A stretch of DNA of 64,000 nt from Maricaulis sp048270095 (GCF_048270095.1 NZ_JBLWTL010000005.1:1-64000); one strand, 5' to 3'; positions 44,332 to 54,114 are shown, counted from the first letter of the stretch. Numbers and translations: made by a program. The notes: generated from the sequence alone by a model not told the origin.

Positions 44332-45257
44332 GGCAGCGGATCGGTCTGGTCGGGGCCCGTGGCCATACCGGGCGCGAATTGCTGCGCCTGATTGCGGCTC
44401 GCGATGGCCTCGAACTCGTCTTTGCCAGCTCACGCGAACTGGCCGGCCAGCCTGTGTGCGATATGGCGCCAGAGATCACGAGCGGCTTGTTGTTCGAGTC
44501 GCTCTCGCCCGACGCGGTCGCTGATCGCGGGGCCGATGCGGTCATTCTCGCCCTGCCAAACGGGGCGGCCCATTCATTCGTTGCCGCAATTGATGCGGCG
44601 AGGCCGGATACCGTGATTGTCGACCTGTCCGCGGACTACCGCTTCGACGATGACTGGACTTATGGACTGCCGGAAATTCATGGCCGCGACGCCCTGCGGG
44701 GGGCGAAACGGATCGCCAATCCGGGTTGTTATGCGACCGCCGGGCAGCTGGCGATTGCGCCGCTGCGCGATCGGCTGGCGGCCCAACCGCATGTGTTCGG
44801 TGTTTCCGGATATTCCGGTGCGGGCACCACGCCTTCGCGCAAGAATGACATTGAGGCCCTGCGTGATAATCTCATGCCCTATGCCCTGACCGGGCATTTG
44901 CATGAGCGCGAAATGTCTCGGCACATGGGCATCGAGGTTCGTTTTACCCCACACGTTGCCGCCTTCTTTCGCGGCATTGTGGCGACGGTCCATCTGTCTC
45001 TTGCCGAACCCGTCACGCGTGATGCCTTGATTGCGCTCTACGAGACGGCCTATCGCGGCGAGCCGCTGGTGCGGGTGACCGGAGAAACGCCGGAGGTGCG
45101 TGACGGGGCAGACCTGCCCGGCGCTGTGGTTGGCGGTTTCGGTGTCAGCGCCGACGGGCGCCACGTGGTCATCGTGTCCACCCTCGACAATTTGCTCAAG
45201 GGTGCCGCCGTTCAGGCCATGCAAAATCTCTGTCTGGCGCTGGACCTGCCCGAATAA
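44328..45257 (+). CDS. argC: N-acetyl-gamma-glutamyl-phosphate reductase
   Basis: A 309-aa NADPH-dependent reductase making N-acetylglutamate semialdehyde. The NADP loop is LVGARGHTGRELLRLI; catalytic C134 is in NPGCYATAGQ; SGYSGAGTTPSRKND and the HLHEREMSRH segment follow. It is the last gene of argF'-argBA-argC, overlapping argBA by 4 bp. It ends exactly where the convergent glycosyltransferase gene ends, with no space for a terminator. Confidence 0.95.
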   Translation: MRQRIGLVGARGHTGRELLRLIAARDGLELVFASSRELAGQPVCDMAPEITSGLLFESLSPDAVADRGADAVILALPNGAAHSFVAAIDAARPDTVIVDLSADYRFDDDWTYGLPEIHGRDALRGAKRIANPGCYATAGQLAIAPLRDRLAAQPHVFGVSGYSGAGTTPSRKNDIEALRDNLMPYALTGHLHEREMSRHMGIEVRFTPHVAAFFRGIVATVHLSLAEPVTRDALIALYETAYRGEPLVRVTGETPEVRDGADLPGAVVGGFGVSADGRHVVIVSTLDNLLKGAAVQAMQNLCLALDLPE

Positions 45258-46814
45258 TCAGCCGTCCCCGGCCTGTACTGCCGCGTCAACTGCCTGCCAG
45301 TACGCCTCATAGGCCTGGTCACGCTCGATGCGGTGATAGCCCTGTGCCCGCCACAGGGTGAATTCTCGCGTCTTGTCACCATCAAGCGCGATCGACACGC
45401 TTCCGGCAGCGTCGAACTGGTCGAAATCCTCACGCATTTTCGCGACTTCCAGTGGCCGGTGCGAGACGATCAGGACGGGCGCCAGATGCCCGTCATCCAG
45501 TGGCCATTCCTGTTCGGCATGATTGACCGGTCCGGAATAGCGCAACCACATTGCCAGGGACGGATTGGTGTCGCTGCCATAGCGCTGCATCTGGTGGAAG
45601 ATATTGCGGTCATCGAACACGATGGCGCTGTAGTCAGCGGCGGTGCTGGCCTGGCTGATGGCGTCGGCTGTTTCCTGCCAGGCGCGAATCCGCTTGGTCG
45701 AGTTTTCCAGATGGAAGGCTTCGACCAGGGGCGGGTTGACCACGACCACCGTCATGAACAGGCCGAGCGCCGTATGAAAGGCGATCGAGCCATAGAGAAC
45801 GCCGCGCCGCCAGGCTGGACCTCGCAACAGGAAGGCGGCGATGAGCAAGGTGGCAGCGATATAGGCCGCCCCGGCCCAATTGGCGTGAGCGCGGCTGATA
45901 AAGGCCTGGGCGGATACCGTCAGCAGGGCTGGCAGGATGAAAGCGGCGAGCAGGCGCGAGTCTGGCAAGGTCGCGCGGAAGCGCCAGACAATCCCGCCCA
46001 GAATCGCCAGCAAGACGATAAAGAATGCCGGTCCGAAAATACCCAGCTGGCCGGCGAGAAATTCAAACAACTCGGCAGGGTGAAACAGGTCGCCACCCCA
46101 GTTTGCGTTGGCGGCGGTATGGCTCACGGTGGCGAAGTCATGGGCCGCGTTCCACAGGATATTCGGCGTTAGCAGCGCGGCGGCAATCAGCATCGCCAGG
46201 GCGCCGCGAAGATTCAGCAGGGCATGGCGTGTCGGTGCGTCGATCACGAGACAAATGCCGAGGCCCAGCACGAAATAGATCAGCACATATTTCGACAGGA
46301 AGCCGAGACCGATCGCCAGGCCCAGTCCAACCGCGCTGCCCCAGCCGCCGCCGTCGCGCAGACGCAGCAGGGCATAAAGGCCTGCAGACCAGGCGCACAT
46401 GGCCGGCACATCGGTGGAAATGATGGCACCGGAAATCCACATGGACGGGATGGTCAGATAGATCAGCGCGGCCCAGAAACCGGTGCGCGCGTCCCAGAGC
46501 TTGCGGGCGCTGAGGAAGAGGAAACTCGCGGTTGCTGAATGCAGCAGGGGCGATGCGAGCCGAACGCCAAACTCGGTATCGCCAAATATTGTCGTCATCA
46601 GCCTGATCAGCCAGGCGATCATCGGCGGTTTGGAAAAATAGCCCCAATCAAGTTGTAGCGACCACACCCAATACTGGGATTCGTCGGCGTAGAGCTCAAT
46701 TGGATTGAGTGCGAGCGCCACAATCCGCGTCAGGGCGATGCCAAGAATCAGGGCCAGGGCCGCCCGTCCCCATGTCCACGACCATTGCGGGTTATTTTGT
46801 CTGAACTCAACCAT
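45258..46814 (-). CDS. GT39-type membrane glycosyltransferase (PMT/ArnT-like)
   Basis: A 518-aa polytopic membrane protein. The first periplasmic loop carries LYADESQYWVWSLQLDWGYFSKPP, with the acidic pair typical of PMT/ArnT glycosyltransferases that use polyprenyl-phosphate sugars. About eleven hydrophobic segments follow, then a soluble C-terminal domain (about 390-518). The start MVEFRQNN at 46814 is preferred over 46847. Probable role: sugar transfer to lipid A, glycan or protein in the envelope; the acceptor is unknown. Convergent with argC. Confidence 0.85.
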   Translation of the reverse strand: MVEFRQNNPQWSWTWGRAALALILGIALTRIVALALNPIELYADESQYWVWSLQLDWGYFSKPPMIAWLIRLMTTIFGDTEFGVRLASPLLHSATASFLFLSARKLWDARTGFWAALIYLTIPSMWISGAIISTDVPAMCAWSAGLYALLRLRDGGGWGSAVGLGLAIGLGFLSKYVLIYFVLGLGICLVIDAPTRHALLNLRGALAMLIAAALLTPNILWNAAHDFATVSHTAANANWGGDLFHPAELFEFLAGQLGIFGPAFFIVLLAILGGIVWRFRATLPDSRLLAAFILPALLTVSAQAFISRAHANWAGAAYIAATLLIAAFLLRGPAWRRGVLYGSIAFHTALGLFMTVVVVNPPLVEAFHLENSTKRIRAWQETADAISQASTAADYSAIVFDDRNIFHQMQRYGSDTNPSLAMWLRYSGPVNHAEQEWPLDDGHLAPVLIVSHRPLEVAKMREDFDQFDAAGSVSIALDGDKTREFTLWRAQGYHRIERDQAYEAYWQAVDAAVQAGDG

Positions 46815-47140
46815 TGAGGGCTCACAGGTCTTAAGAAAGTGTAACATTTTCGCCGCAGGCTATGCCCTTTCCGCTGCGGCCCGTAAAGGGTGCTGTGGAC
46901 AGGGATTGTCGTGACCTCACCGGCTTCGCCCCCCGTATGTTGAGCAAATACCGCCCTGCAAACACATATCTTGCGCGATTCAGCCATTGAGGCGCGGATT
47001 CAGGTTGGGTGCGGGCACGGCGAGTGTCACAAAACCTTCGCGCAGCTGTCTTGGATTCTTCGAACGTCCAGCGTACGAGGCGCTTGCTTCGTTGGGGGAC
47101 CCGCTCCCTCGTTTGGTCGATCCTAGGGGGACACCTCCAA
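46815..47140. other. Intergenic region between glycosyltransferase and TonB receptor genes
   Basis: About 325 bases holding two divergent promoters. AT-rich stretches flank the glycosyltransferase start (GAAAGTGTAACATTTTC). I see no recognisable operator, riboswitch or coding frame. Confidence 0.4.
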
Positions 47141-50100
47141 ATGACATTCATGAAAAAACTTTCACTCAGCGCGGCGACTATCGCCTTGCTGGCAGCCGCG
47201 CCCGCCGCGGTTTATGCGCAGGAAACTTCTTCCTCGCTTCGCGGTTCGGTCACCGACGGTGCCGGAAATTCGCTGTCCGGTGCCGGTGTCACCATCGTGC
47301 ACACGCCGAGCGGCTCGGTCTCGAGAACGTCGACCGGCGTCAATGGCGGCTTTTCGTCCTCGGGCCTGCGCGTTGGCGGCCCTTACAATGTGACTGTCAC
47401 CGCCGATGGCTTCCAGCCACGCCGGGTTGAAGGCGTTTTCCTCGCCCTCGGCGAGAGCATGTCGCTCAATCTCGAAATGTCGGCTGCTGCCGGCTCCAGC
47501 GACATCGTCGTTGTGACCGCTTCCGCGATCCAGGCGATGAATACCGCCGTCGGTCCAAACTCGACCTTCACCCTTGCCGACCTTCAGGATACGCCGGCGA
47601 TCAACCGCGCTCTCGCTGATGTGGTTCGCCAGGATCCGCGCATCTATATCGACGAATCCTTCAACGATTCCATTCAGTGCGCCGGTGCCAACCCACGCTA
47701 TAACAGCCTCACCGTTGACGGTCTCGGGCTGAATGACGGCTTCGGTCTGAACTCGAACGGTTACCCAACCCAGCGCATGCCATTCTCCTATGACGCGATC
47801 GAACAGGTCTCCGTCGAGCTGGCACCTTTTGACGTCGAATACGGTGGCTTCACCGCCTGTAACATCAATGCCGTCACCAAGTCCGGCACCAATGAATTCC
47901 ACGGCGGCGTCTTCTACGATTACACCGCCGATGGCCTTCAGGGGCACTCGCTGGAAGGTTCGAACTTCACCGTTCCTGAATACGACCAGAAGCGTTATGG
48001 CATCACCTTCGGTGGCCCGATCATCCAGGACCGGCTTTTCTTCTTTGCTGCCTATGAGCGCTTTGAAGGCATCGACATCTTCGACCGCGGTCCAGAAGGT
48101 TCCGGCGCCCCGACCGAAATCATCGGCTTCAGCCAGGCCGATTATGCCGACATTCTCGATATCGCCCAGAACGTCTACGGCTATGAGCCCGGTGGTGTTC
48201 CAGGCAATGCACCGGTCATCGATGAGAGCATCCTGGTTCGCGTCGACTGGAACATTAATGACGACCATCGTTTCGCCCTGACCTACAACCAGTCGGAAGG
48301 TGCCAACCGCACCGAGTCTGACGGCGACAACAATGAGTTCGAGTACGAGAACCACCTGTATAATCGTGGTTCCGACCTCACCGCCTACACCGCCCAGCTC
48401 TTCTCCAACTGGACGGACAACTTCTCCACCGAGCTGCGCGCTTCCTACCAGGAAGTCGAGATGACCCAGGCCTCGATCAACGGGACCGATTTCGGTGAAG
48501 TCCAGATCCGCGTCGGCGGCAACACCGTCTATCTTGGTGCCGATGACTCGCGTCAGTCCAACGCCCTCGATTACTCGACGATGACCCTCAAGGGTGTGGC
48601 CCACTATCAGTGGAACGACCACTACTTCACCTTTGGTGCCGAGCGTCTGACCTACGACATCTTCAACCTCTTTGTTCAGCACACCGAGGGTGAGTGGCGT
48701 TTCAACTCCATCAATGATTTCCGCAATGGCGATGTGAACCGCATCTATTACGGCAATGCCCGCGGTTCGAATAATCCTGCCGATGCCGGCGCGACCTTCA
48801 CCTACGACATCAACACCGTCTACGCGCAGGACGAATGGTCTGGGCCAAATGGTCTGACCCTGATCGCCGGTCTGCGTTACGACTGGTACACGACCGATGA
48901 TGTGCCGAACGAAAATGCGAACTTCATCGCACGCAACGGCTACACCAATGCTGACTCCCTGGACGGACGTGGCTTGGTTCAGCCACGCCTGGCCTTCACC
49001 TGGGATGCCCGTCGCGATCTGACGGTTCGTGGTGGCTTCGGTCTCTACTCCGGCGGAAACCCGAACGTCTGGGTGTCGAACAACTTCGCAAATGATGGCC
49101 TGACCGCTGTTCAGCTGACGGACTTCGGTCCGGAAAACCTGCTGACCGGCACAGAAACCTATGTCGCAGACGAAGGCGGCGCGGGCCGTCCGATCTTCGG
49201 CGTTCCACAAAGCATGTATGACAATGTCGCCGGCGGCGCTGCCAATTCGAGCGTCAATGCCATCGACCCGGATTTCGAAATCCCGGCCGAATGGAAAGCC
49301 GCACTGGGCTTCACCTATGATGGCGATCTGCCATTCCTCGGTGAAGGCTATACGGTGATGGGTGACCTGCTGTACTCGCAAAGCCGCGACGCAGCCGGCA
49401 TCGTCGACGCGACGCTCGAGCAGGTCGATACGGCACCGGACGGTCGTCCGATCTACCGTTCGATCGATCGTAGCGACCCGGATTGTGTCGTCCCGACCGC
49501 CGGAGCCTGTTCCAGCCGTATTTTCAACCAGGACTTCATCCTGACCAATTTCGATGGTGGCGAATCGCTCGTCATGTCGCTGGCGGTCAGCCGTGAACAT
49601 GAAAATCTCGGCCTGAGCTGGACGGCCGCCTATGCCTACACCCAGTCTGAAGATGCCAATCCGATGACCTCTTCGGTGGCCTTCTCGAACTATGCCGGTG
49701 TGGCTGTGTCCGACCCGAACAACCCGCAAGCTGCGACATCCAACTATGAGATTCCGCATCGCTTTACGGGCCGGGTCTCCTGGGAGCATGACTTCTTCGA
49801 CGATCTGACCACCCGGGCAACCCTGTTCGGCCAGGTCAGCCAGTCGCGCGGTTACTCCTTCTCGTTCGACAATGATGACGGCGACATGTTCGGCGATATC
49901 ATTGACCGTCGTCACCTCCTCTACGTGCCGACCGATGCCAGCGATCCGCTGGTCCGGTTCGCGCCTGGCTTCGATACGGCAGCCTTCTTTGCCTACACCG
50001 ACGCTCAAGGCCTGGGCCGCGGTGCGATCGACGAACGCAACTCGCATGAAGGCAGCTGGTGGACCAAGATGGATCTGCGTGTCGAGCAGGAATTCCCTGC

Positions 50101-50344
50101 CTTTGCGCCGGGCCATCGCGCTGCCGGTTACCTGGTGATCGAAAACCTCGGCAACTTCATCAATGATGAATGGGGTATCCTGACCCAGGCGAGCTATCCG
50201 CAAATCCGCAGCATCGTTGATGCGGAATATGATGCGGGTACGAACCAGTATGTGTTCGAGAGCTTCAACCCTCTGACCGCAGAGTCCCGCGTCTCCAGCG
50301 CGTCGACCTGGCAGGTTCTGTTCGGTGTGAAGTACGACTTCTAA
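47141..50344 (+). CDS. Oar-like TonB-dependent outer-membrane receptor
   Basis: A 1067-aa outer-membrane protein. The signal peptide MTFMKKLSLSAATIALLAA ends near AVYAQ; a carboxypeptidase-regulatory-like beta domain follows (about 25-110, SSLRGSVTDGAGNSLSGAGV). A plug domain (about 130-270) has SYDAIEQVSVELAPFDVEYG and NAVTKSGTNEFHGG; the rest is a barrel ending in aromatic LFGVKYDF. This is the Oar/OmpA-related layout used for peptide or protein-type substrates. It is large, monocistronic, uses AAC/TTC/GGT codons typical of high expression and ends in a strong terminator. The frame extends upstream to 47009 but MTFMKKL is the clear start. Confidence 0.92.
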   Translation: MTFMKKLSLSAATIALLAAAPAAVYAQETSSSLRGSVTDGAGNSLSGAGVTIVHTPSGSVSRTSTGVNGGFSSSGLRVGGPYNVTVTADGFQPRRVEGVFLALGESMSLNLEMSAAAGSSDIVVVTASAIQAMNTAVGPNSTFTLADLQDTPAINRALADVVRQDPRIYIDESFNDSIQCAGANPRYNSLTVDGLGLNDGFGLNSNGYPTQRMPFSYDAIEQVSVELAPFDVEYGGFTACNINAVTKSGTNEFHGGVFYDYTADGLQGHSLEGSNFTVPEYDQKRYGITFGGPIIQDRLFFFAAYERFEGIDIFDRGPEGSGAPTEIIGFSQADYADILDIAQNVYGYEPGGVPGNAPVIDESILVRVDWNINDDHRFALTYNQSEGANRTESDGDNNEFEYENHLYNRGSDLTAYTAQLFSNWTDNFSTELRASYQEVEMTQASINGTDFGEVQIRVGGNTVYLGADDSRQSNALDYSTMTLKGVAHYQWNDHYFTFGAERLTYDIFNLFVQHTEGEWRFNSINDFRNGDVNRIYYGNARGSNNPADAGATFTYDINTVYAQDEWSGPNGLTLIAGLRYDWYTTDDVPNENANFIARNGYTNADSLDGRGLVQPRLAFTWDARRDLTVRGGFGLYSGGNPNVWVSNNFANDGLTAVQLTDFGPENLLTGTETYVADEGGAGRPIFGVPQSMYDNVAGGAANSSVNAIDPDFEIPAEWKAALGFTYDGDLPFLGEGYTVMGDLLYSQSRDAAGIVDATLEQVDTAPDGRPIYRSIDRSDPDCVVPTAGACSSRIFNQDFILTNFDGGESLVMSLAVSREHENLGLSWTAAYAYTQSEDANPMTSSVAFSNYAGVAVSDPNNPQAATSNYEIPHRFTGRVSWEHDFFDDLTTRATLFGQVSQSRGYSFSFDNDDGDMFGDIIDRRHLLYVPTDASDPLVRFAPGFDTAAFFAYTDAQGLGRGAIDERNSHEGSWWTKMDLRVEQEFPAFAPGHRAAGYLVIENLGNFINDEWGILTQASYPQIRSIVDAEYDAGTNQYVFESFNPLTAESRVSSASTWQVLFGVKYDF

Positions 50345-50372
50345 GCACTGGCATAGCATGTGAATACACAGT

Positions 50373-50406
50373 GGAAGGGCGGCTCTCGGGCCGCCCTTCT
50401 TTTTTG
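50373..50406 (+). terminator. Rho-independent terminator after the TonB receptor gene
   Basis: GAAGGGCGGC-TCTCGG-GCCGCCCTTC followed by TTTTTT, about 30 bases after the receptor stop codon. Confidence 0.9.
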
Positions 50407-50484
50407 CGTGGGAGGCTTGCTTTTTTGCGCTCGCATCACGGTCAAACGCGTGATAGAGGCGCGCTGCACGATAGAGGCGCGCCG

Positions 50485-51501
50485 ATGAGCAATCACACCA
50501 TTTCCCACGAATCGCAGACCCCCGATCAGATCGTCACCTGCTGGCCCGCCGAGGCGAGTATCTGGCTGGAAAACCTCGCGCCCGCCCGGGTCGAGTTCAC
50601 GGCCTTCCTGACCGCCGTCACCGAGCCTGTGCCCGGCGGCGCGCGCCTGCCGCTGACGATCCTTGTCTCCAATGACGAGACCGAGGCCTCGGCACGCGCG
50701 GCGATGGGCGACAAGGCGGTCCTGGTCCGCCAGAATTACGGTGATGTCTGGACCCGCGATACAGCGCCGGTTTTCCTGCGCCGCGATGGTGAGCTGGTTG
50801 CGGCCCGCTTCCCCTTTAATGGCTGGGGCGGCAAATTCCAGATCCCCGGCGACCAGACCGTCGGCACCGCGATCGCCCGCATGGTCGGGGCCCGCATTGT
50901 CGATGTCGAGATGATCGCTGAAGGCGGCGCTCTCGAATTCGACGGCGAAGGCACGGTCATCACCACGCGCGATGTCCTGCTCAACAAGAACCGCAATGCC
51001 GACCTCACCGAAGCCGTGGTCGAGGCGAGGCTGAAAGCCGCGCTCGGCGTCGAGACGGTGTTGTGGGTCGATAAAGGTCTGGTCGGCGATCACACCGATG
51101 GGCATGTCGATAATATCGCCCGCTTCGTCCGTCCCGGCGAAGTCGTGTGTATGGAAGCCTATGGCGAGGATGACCCGCAGGCCGAAATGCTCGAGCAGAT
51201 CGCGGGTGAGCTGGCGGCCATGACCGATGCCCGTGGCCGCAAGTTGCAGGTGCACCGCATCCCGTCGCCGGGCCGCGTCGTCAACAAGGCGGGCGATGTG
51301 CTGCCGGCGAGCTATATGAACTGGGTGATCGGGCCGCGCAATCTTGTGGTCCCGACCTATGGTACCGCCAGTGAAGCCGCGGCGCTCGACGCCTTGCGCG
51401 CCCTGTTTACAGGCCATGAGGTTGTCGGCTGCCGTTCCAGCGCTATCCTGAGCGGCGGCGGTGCCTTCCACTGCGTCACGACCCATATTCCCAAGGCCTG
51501 A
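50485..51501 (+). CDS. aguA: Agmatine deiminase
   Basis: A 338-aa guanidine-modifying hydrolase that turns agmatine into N-carbamoylputrescine. Active-site motifs: NYGDVWTRDTAPVFL, EGGALEFDGEGTV, GDHTDGHVDNIARF, and the nucleophile Cys in SGGGAFHCVTTHIP. The start at 50485 (MSNHTISHES) is preferred over upstream codons that overlap the terminator. The next gene, 5 bases downstream, performs the following step. Confidence 0.94.
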   Translation: MSNHTISHESQTPDQIVTCWPAEASIWLENLAPARVEFTAFLTAVTEPVPGGARLPLTILVSNDETEASARAAMGDKAVLVRQNYGDVWTRDTAPVFLRRDGELVAARFPFNGWGGKFQIPGDQTVGTAIARMVGARIVDVEMIAEGGALEFDGEGTVITTRDVLLNKNRNADLTEAVVEARLKAALGVETVLWVDKGLVGDHTDGHVDNIARFVRPGEVVCMEAYGEDDPQAEMLEQIAGELAAMTDARGRKLQVHRIPSPGRVVNKAGDVLPASYMNWVIGPRNLVVPTYGTASEAAALDALRALFTGHEVVGCRSSAILSGGGAFHCVTTHIPKA

Positions 51502-51506
51502 CCTCT

Positions 51507-52370
51507 ATGACCAACACCATCACCATTGCCGGCCTGCAGACCGGGTTCGGCGAGGATATCGCCGACAATATCAAACGTGTCTCGGCGATGATCCGCGAGG
51601 CTGCGGCCGCTGGCGCGCAAATCATCCTGCCGCCCGAGCTCTTCCAGGGGCCGTATTTCTGCAAGACCCAGGATGAGGCCAATTTCGCCCGTGCCTGGCC
51701 GGCGATGGAGCATCCTTGCGTTATCGCCATGTCGGAACTGGCCGCCGAGCTCGGCGTCGTGATTCCGGTCTCGATCTATGAGCGCGACGGGCAGGCCTAC
51801 TATAACTCACTGGTGATGATTGATGCCGATGGCAGCGCGATGGGTGTCTATCGCAAGAGCCATATTCCCGATGGCCCCGGCTATCAGGAGAAGTATTACT
51901 TCCGCCCCGGCAATACCGGTTTCAAGGTCTGGGACACGCGCCATGGCCGGGTCGGTGTCGGGATTTGCTGGGACCAGTGGTTCCCCGAAGCGGCCCGTGC
52001 GATGGCGCTGATGGGGGCCGAAGTGCTGATGTATCCGACGGCGATCGGCTCGGAGCCGCATGATGACAGCCTCGATACGTCGGCCCGCTGGCAACGCGCC
52101 ATGCAGGGTCATGCCGTGGCCAATGTGATGCCTGTGCTGGCTGCCAACCGGATCGGCAATGAAGACGGCCAGGTCTTCTACGGCTCATCCTTTGTCTGCG
52201 ACCATAGCGGCGAGAAGGTCTCCGAGCTGAACAAGACCGAAGAGGGCATTGTGTCGGCCAGCTTTGACCGCGACTTCCTGCAGACGCATCGCGCCGCCTG
52301 GGGTGTGTTCCGCGACCGCCGGCCCGACCTCTACGAGCCGTTTTTCAAACCGCTCTCGAGCAAGTCCTGA
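51507..52370 (+). CDS. aguB: N-carbamoylputrescine amidase
   Basis: A 287-aa nitrilase-family amidase releasing putrescine, CO2 and ammonia. The Glu-Lys-Cys triad fits ILPPELFQGPYF, GVYRKSHIPDGPGY and VGVGICWDQWFPEAAR. Together with aguA it completes the agmatine-to-putrescine route; no arginine decarboxylase is in the window. Its 3' end overlaps the convergent small membrane protein gene by about 40 bp. Confidence 0.95.
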   Translation: MTNTITIAGLQTGFGEDIADNIKRVSAMIREAAAAGAQIILPPELFQGPYFCKTQDEANFARAWPAMEHPCVIAMSELAAELGVVIPVSIYERDGQAYYNSLVMIDADGSAMGVYRKSHIPDGPGYQEKYYFRPGNTGFKVWDTRHGRVGVGICWDQWFPEAARAMALMGAEVLMYPTAIGSEPHDDSLDTSARWQRAMQGHAVANVMPVLAANRIGNEDGQVFYGSSFVCDHSGEKVSELNKTEEGIVSASFDRDFLQTHRAAWGVFRDRRPDLYEPFFKPLSSKS

Positions 52371-52567
52371 ATCTGCGCATCTGCCCGTGATTGCGACGGG
52401 ATGACGATGGCGAAGGCAATGGCGATCGCGATCGCCGGCCAGCCGAAGGCAATCGCCTGATCGGTCTGTCCTTGCGTGAAACTGTAAGCGGCAGCGGTCA
52501 GCCCGACCGTGGTCAACAGGGCTGCGGCGACTGTCATGGCGAGACGAAAACCCATCCAATTCTCCAT
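52331..52567 (-). CDS. Small two-helix membrane protein, hypothetical
   Basis: 78 aa with two hydrophobic segments (LAMTVAAALLTTVGLTAAAY and FGWPAIAIAIAFAIVIP) and a charged tail. No family recognised. Start at ATG 52567 (a GTG precedes it). The 3' end overlaps aguB on the other strand, which makes the call less sure. Confidence 0.5.
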   Translation of the reverse strand: MENWMGFRLAMTVAAALLTTVGLTAAAYSFTQGQTDQAIAFGWPAIAIAIAFAIVIPSQSRADAQIQDLLESGLKNGS

Positions 52568-52638
52568 CACCTGCGGGTCTCTTTGACGGACCCTTAGGCG
52601 AGCAGACTGACAGATTTTGCCTAATTTTTCGTTGTCGC

Positions 52639-53280
52639 CTAGCCGGCCATGAAGGCGCCGTGGATCCCGTCGAAGATAAACTGGGTCGCCAGGGCAGCCA
52701 GGATGACGCCGAGAATCCGCGTGATCATGGCGGCCATCGAGGCGCCGACGAATTTCATCACCGGTCCGATCACCAGGAAAACCGCAAGGCAGAGCAGGAG
52801 GTTGATCCCGACGGCCGCGAAGACGACGCCCTGATGCGCCATGGTCGGCGCTTCGGACATGAAGAGCATGATTGTCGCGATGGCGCCGGGGCCGGCGAGC
52901 ATCGGGATCGCCATCGGGAAGACGGAGATATCGTCCCAGACTTCCGGATGCGCCTCATGTTCCTCGGTCAGTTTCTCGGCCCGTTCCTCGCGGCGCTCGG
53001 TGCGCTTTTCGAAGATCATTTCCAGCGCCATCAGGAAGAGCAAGACCCCGCCGGCGGTGCGAAACGCGTCGAGGCTGATATGCATGGCGTCGAGCAGATA
53101 GCGTCCGCCCAGGGCAAAGGCGAGCAAGACGCCGGTCGCGATGATGATCGATTTATACGCCATCGCCCGGCGGTGAGCCTTGGGTGAACCATCGGTCAGC
53201 GCAAAGAAGATCGGCGCCACACCGGGCGGATCAATGGCGACGAAGAAGGTCACGAGGGCGGAGAGAAAGAGTTCGGTCAT
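52639..53280 (-). CDS. MarC-family integral membrane protein
   Basis: A 213-aa protein with six predicted membrane helices. MarC/UPF0056 features: VTFFVAIDPPGVAPIFFALT at the N terminus, AFRTAGGVLLFLMALEMIF in the middle, and AIPMLAGPGAIATIMLF in the second half, separated by a charged loop (RTERREERAEKLTEEHEAHP). Function of the family is unsettled; the old link to antibiotic resistance is not supported. No operon partner. Confidence 0.9.
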   Translation of the reverse strand: MTELFLSALVTFFVAIDPPGVAPIFFALTDGSPKAHRRAMAYKSIIIATGVLLAFALGGRYLLDAMHISLDAFRTAGGVLLFLMALEMIFEKRTERREERAEKLTEEHEAHPEVWDDISVFPMAIPMLAGPGAIATIMLFMSEAPTMAHQGVVFAAVGINLLLCLAVFLVIGPVMKFVGASMAAMITRILGVILAALATQFIFDGIHGAFMAG

Positions 53281-53411
53281 GGCGTCAATCCTGTTCTGCC
53301 CCCCGCTTAGCGGGGCTTGGCGCGGGCGTCACGGCTTTTCTTGTGCATGGGTGTGCAGGCTTGTCATGCACAAACGCGGGGAGCGAACACCGCCTTGTTG
53401 CCCGCCCCGCT

Positions 53412-53876
53412 TCACGCGCCGCCGCAACCGCGCCCTTGCCAGCCGTCGGGCATGGTCTCGCCCGCCAGTTCCCAGCTCTCCTCCCAGCGCGGCTCGGGCA
53501 GCGGGTCGCCGACGGCCCGCGCGCCGCGCATCGCCTCGGCGTCTTCCTTGATCTGCATGTTGAGTTCGAACGCCGCGGCGCCCAGACCGGGCCGGGCATA
53601 AAGGGCCACCAGCGCCTGGCGTTCGGCCGCCTCGGTCTCGGCGGCGAGCCTCAGGCGGTCGCGCGTCAAGGCCATTTCGGCCCGGGTCTGGGCAAAAAAG
53701 TCGCGGGCAAAGCCGAGCAATTGCCGCGCCGCGCGGCCATTGCCGGCCCGCATCGCCCCGGCTGCCGCGACCAGCGCCGTATGCCCGGTCTGCCCCGGGT
53801 CGGGCGGCGTGGCGTCATCCAGGTGGCTGGCGGGGTGGTAGTGGGTGCGTTGTGCGGATTGCGAGCGTCGGCTCAT
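53412..53876 (-). CDS. Hypothetical protein
   Basis: 154 aa, unrecognised. Starts MSRRSQSAQRTHYHP at 53876 with AAGGAGA 8 bases upstream. It looks soluble, alpha-helical and charged (AARQLLGFARDFFAQTRAEM, LRLAAETEAAERQAL), with no signal or metal motif. The open frame extends 5' to 54113 but that part is a dispersed repeat, so the RBS-supported start is used. Confidence 0.6.
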   Translation of the reverse strand: MSRRSQSAQRTHYHPASHLDDATPPDPGQTGHTALVAAAGAMRAGNGRAARQLLGFARDFFAQTRAEMALTRDRLRLAAETEAAERQALVALYARPGLGAAAFELNMQIKEDAEAMRGARAVGDPLPEPRWEESWELAGETMPDGWQGRGCGGA

Positions 53877-53954
53877 GGCGTGTCTCCTTGTTCGTGTTTC
53901 CGGGGCCCGGCAGGCCGATTGGCGCCACGGTGTCGCCACCTGGCGGGATGAGGA

Positions 53955-54114
53955 GTGCGGGGTGCCGGCCGGGGCCGGTCGGGTGAGTCTATGTGAGTGG
54001 CACCGGAGGCACCCCGCACACGGAGATTTGGTCGGACGCCTTGCGGCCCCCGTCTCGAAACCGGAAAGGATTGTGCGGTCGAGCTTTATGCCGCCTTCCT
54101 CTCCAGTGGCCACG
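53955..54114 (-). repeat. Dispersed repeat, copy 2, with 3' hairpin
   Basis: Minus-strand copy of the repeat at position 1: conserved from 54114 to about 54016, followed by an inverted repeat GTGCGGGGTGCC (53955-53966) / GGCACCCCGCAC (54008-54019). The stem sequence differs from copy 1 (GTGTGGGACG) while its position relative to the conserved part is the same. Confidence 0.75.

Noticed and set aside
47162..50359. 1065-aa open frame on the minus strand
   Set aside because: Exact antisense of the TonB receptor, whose strong codon bias leaves the opposite frame free of stops.
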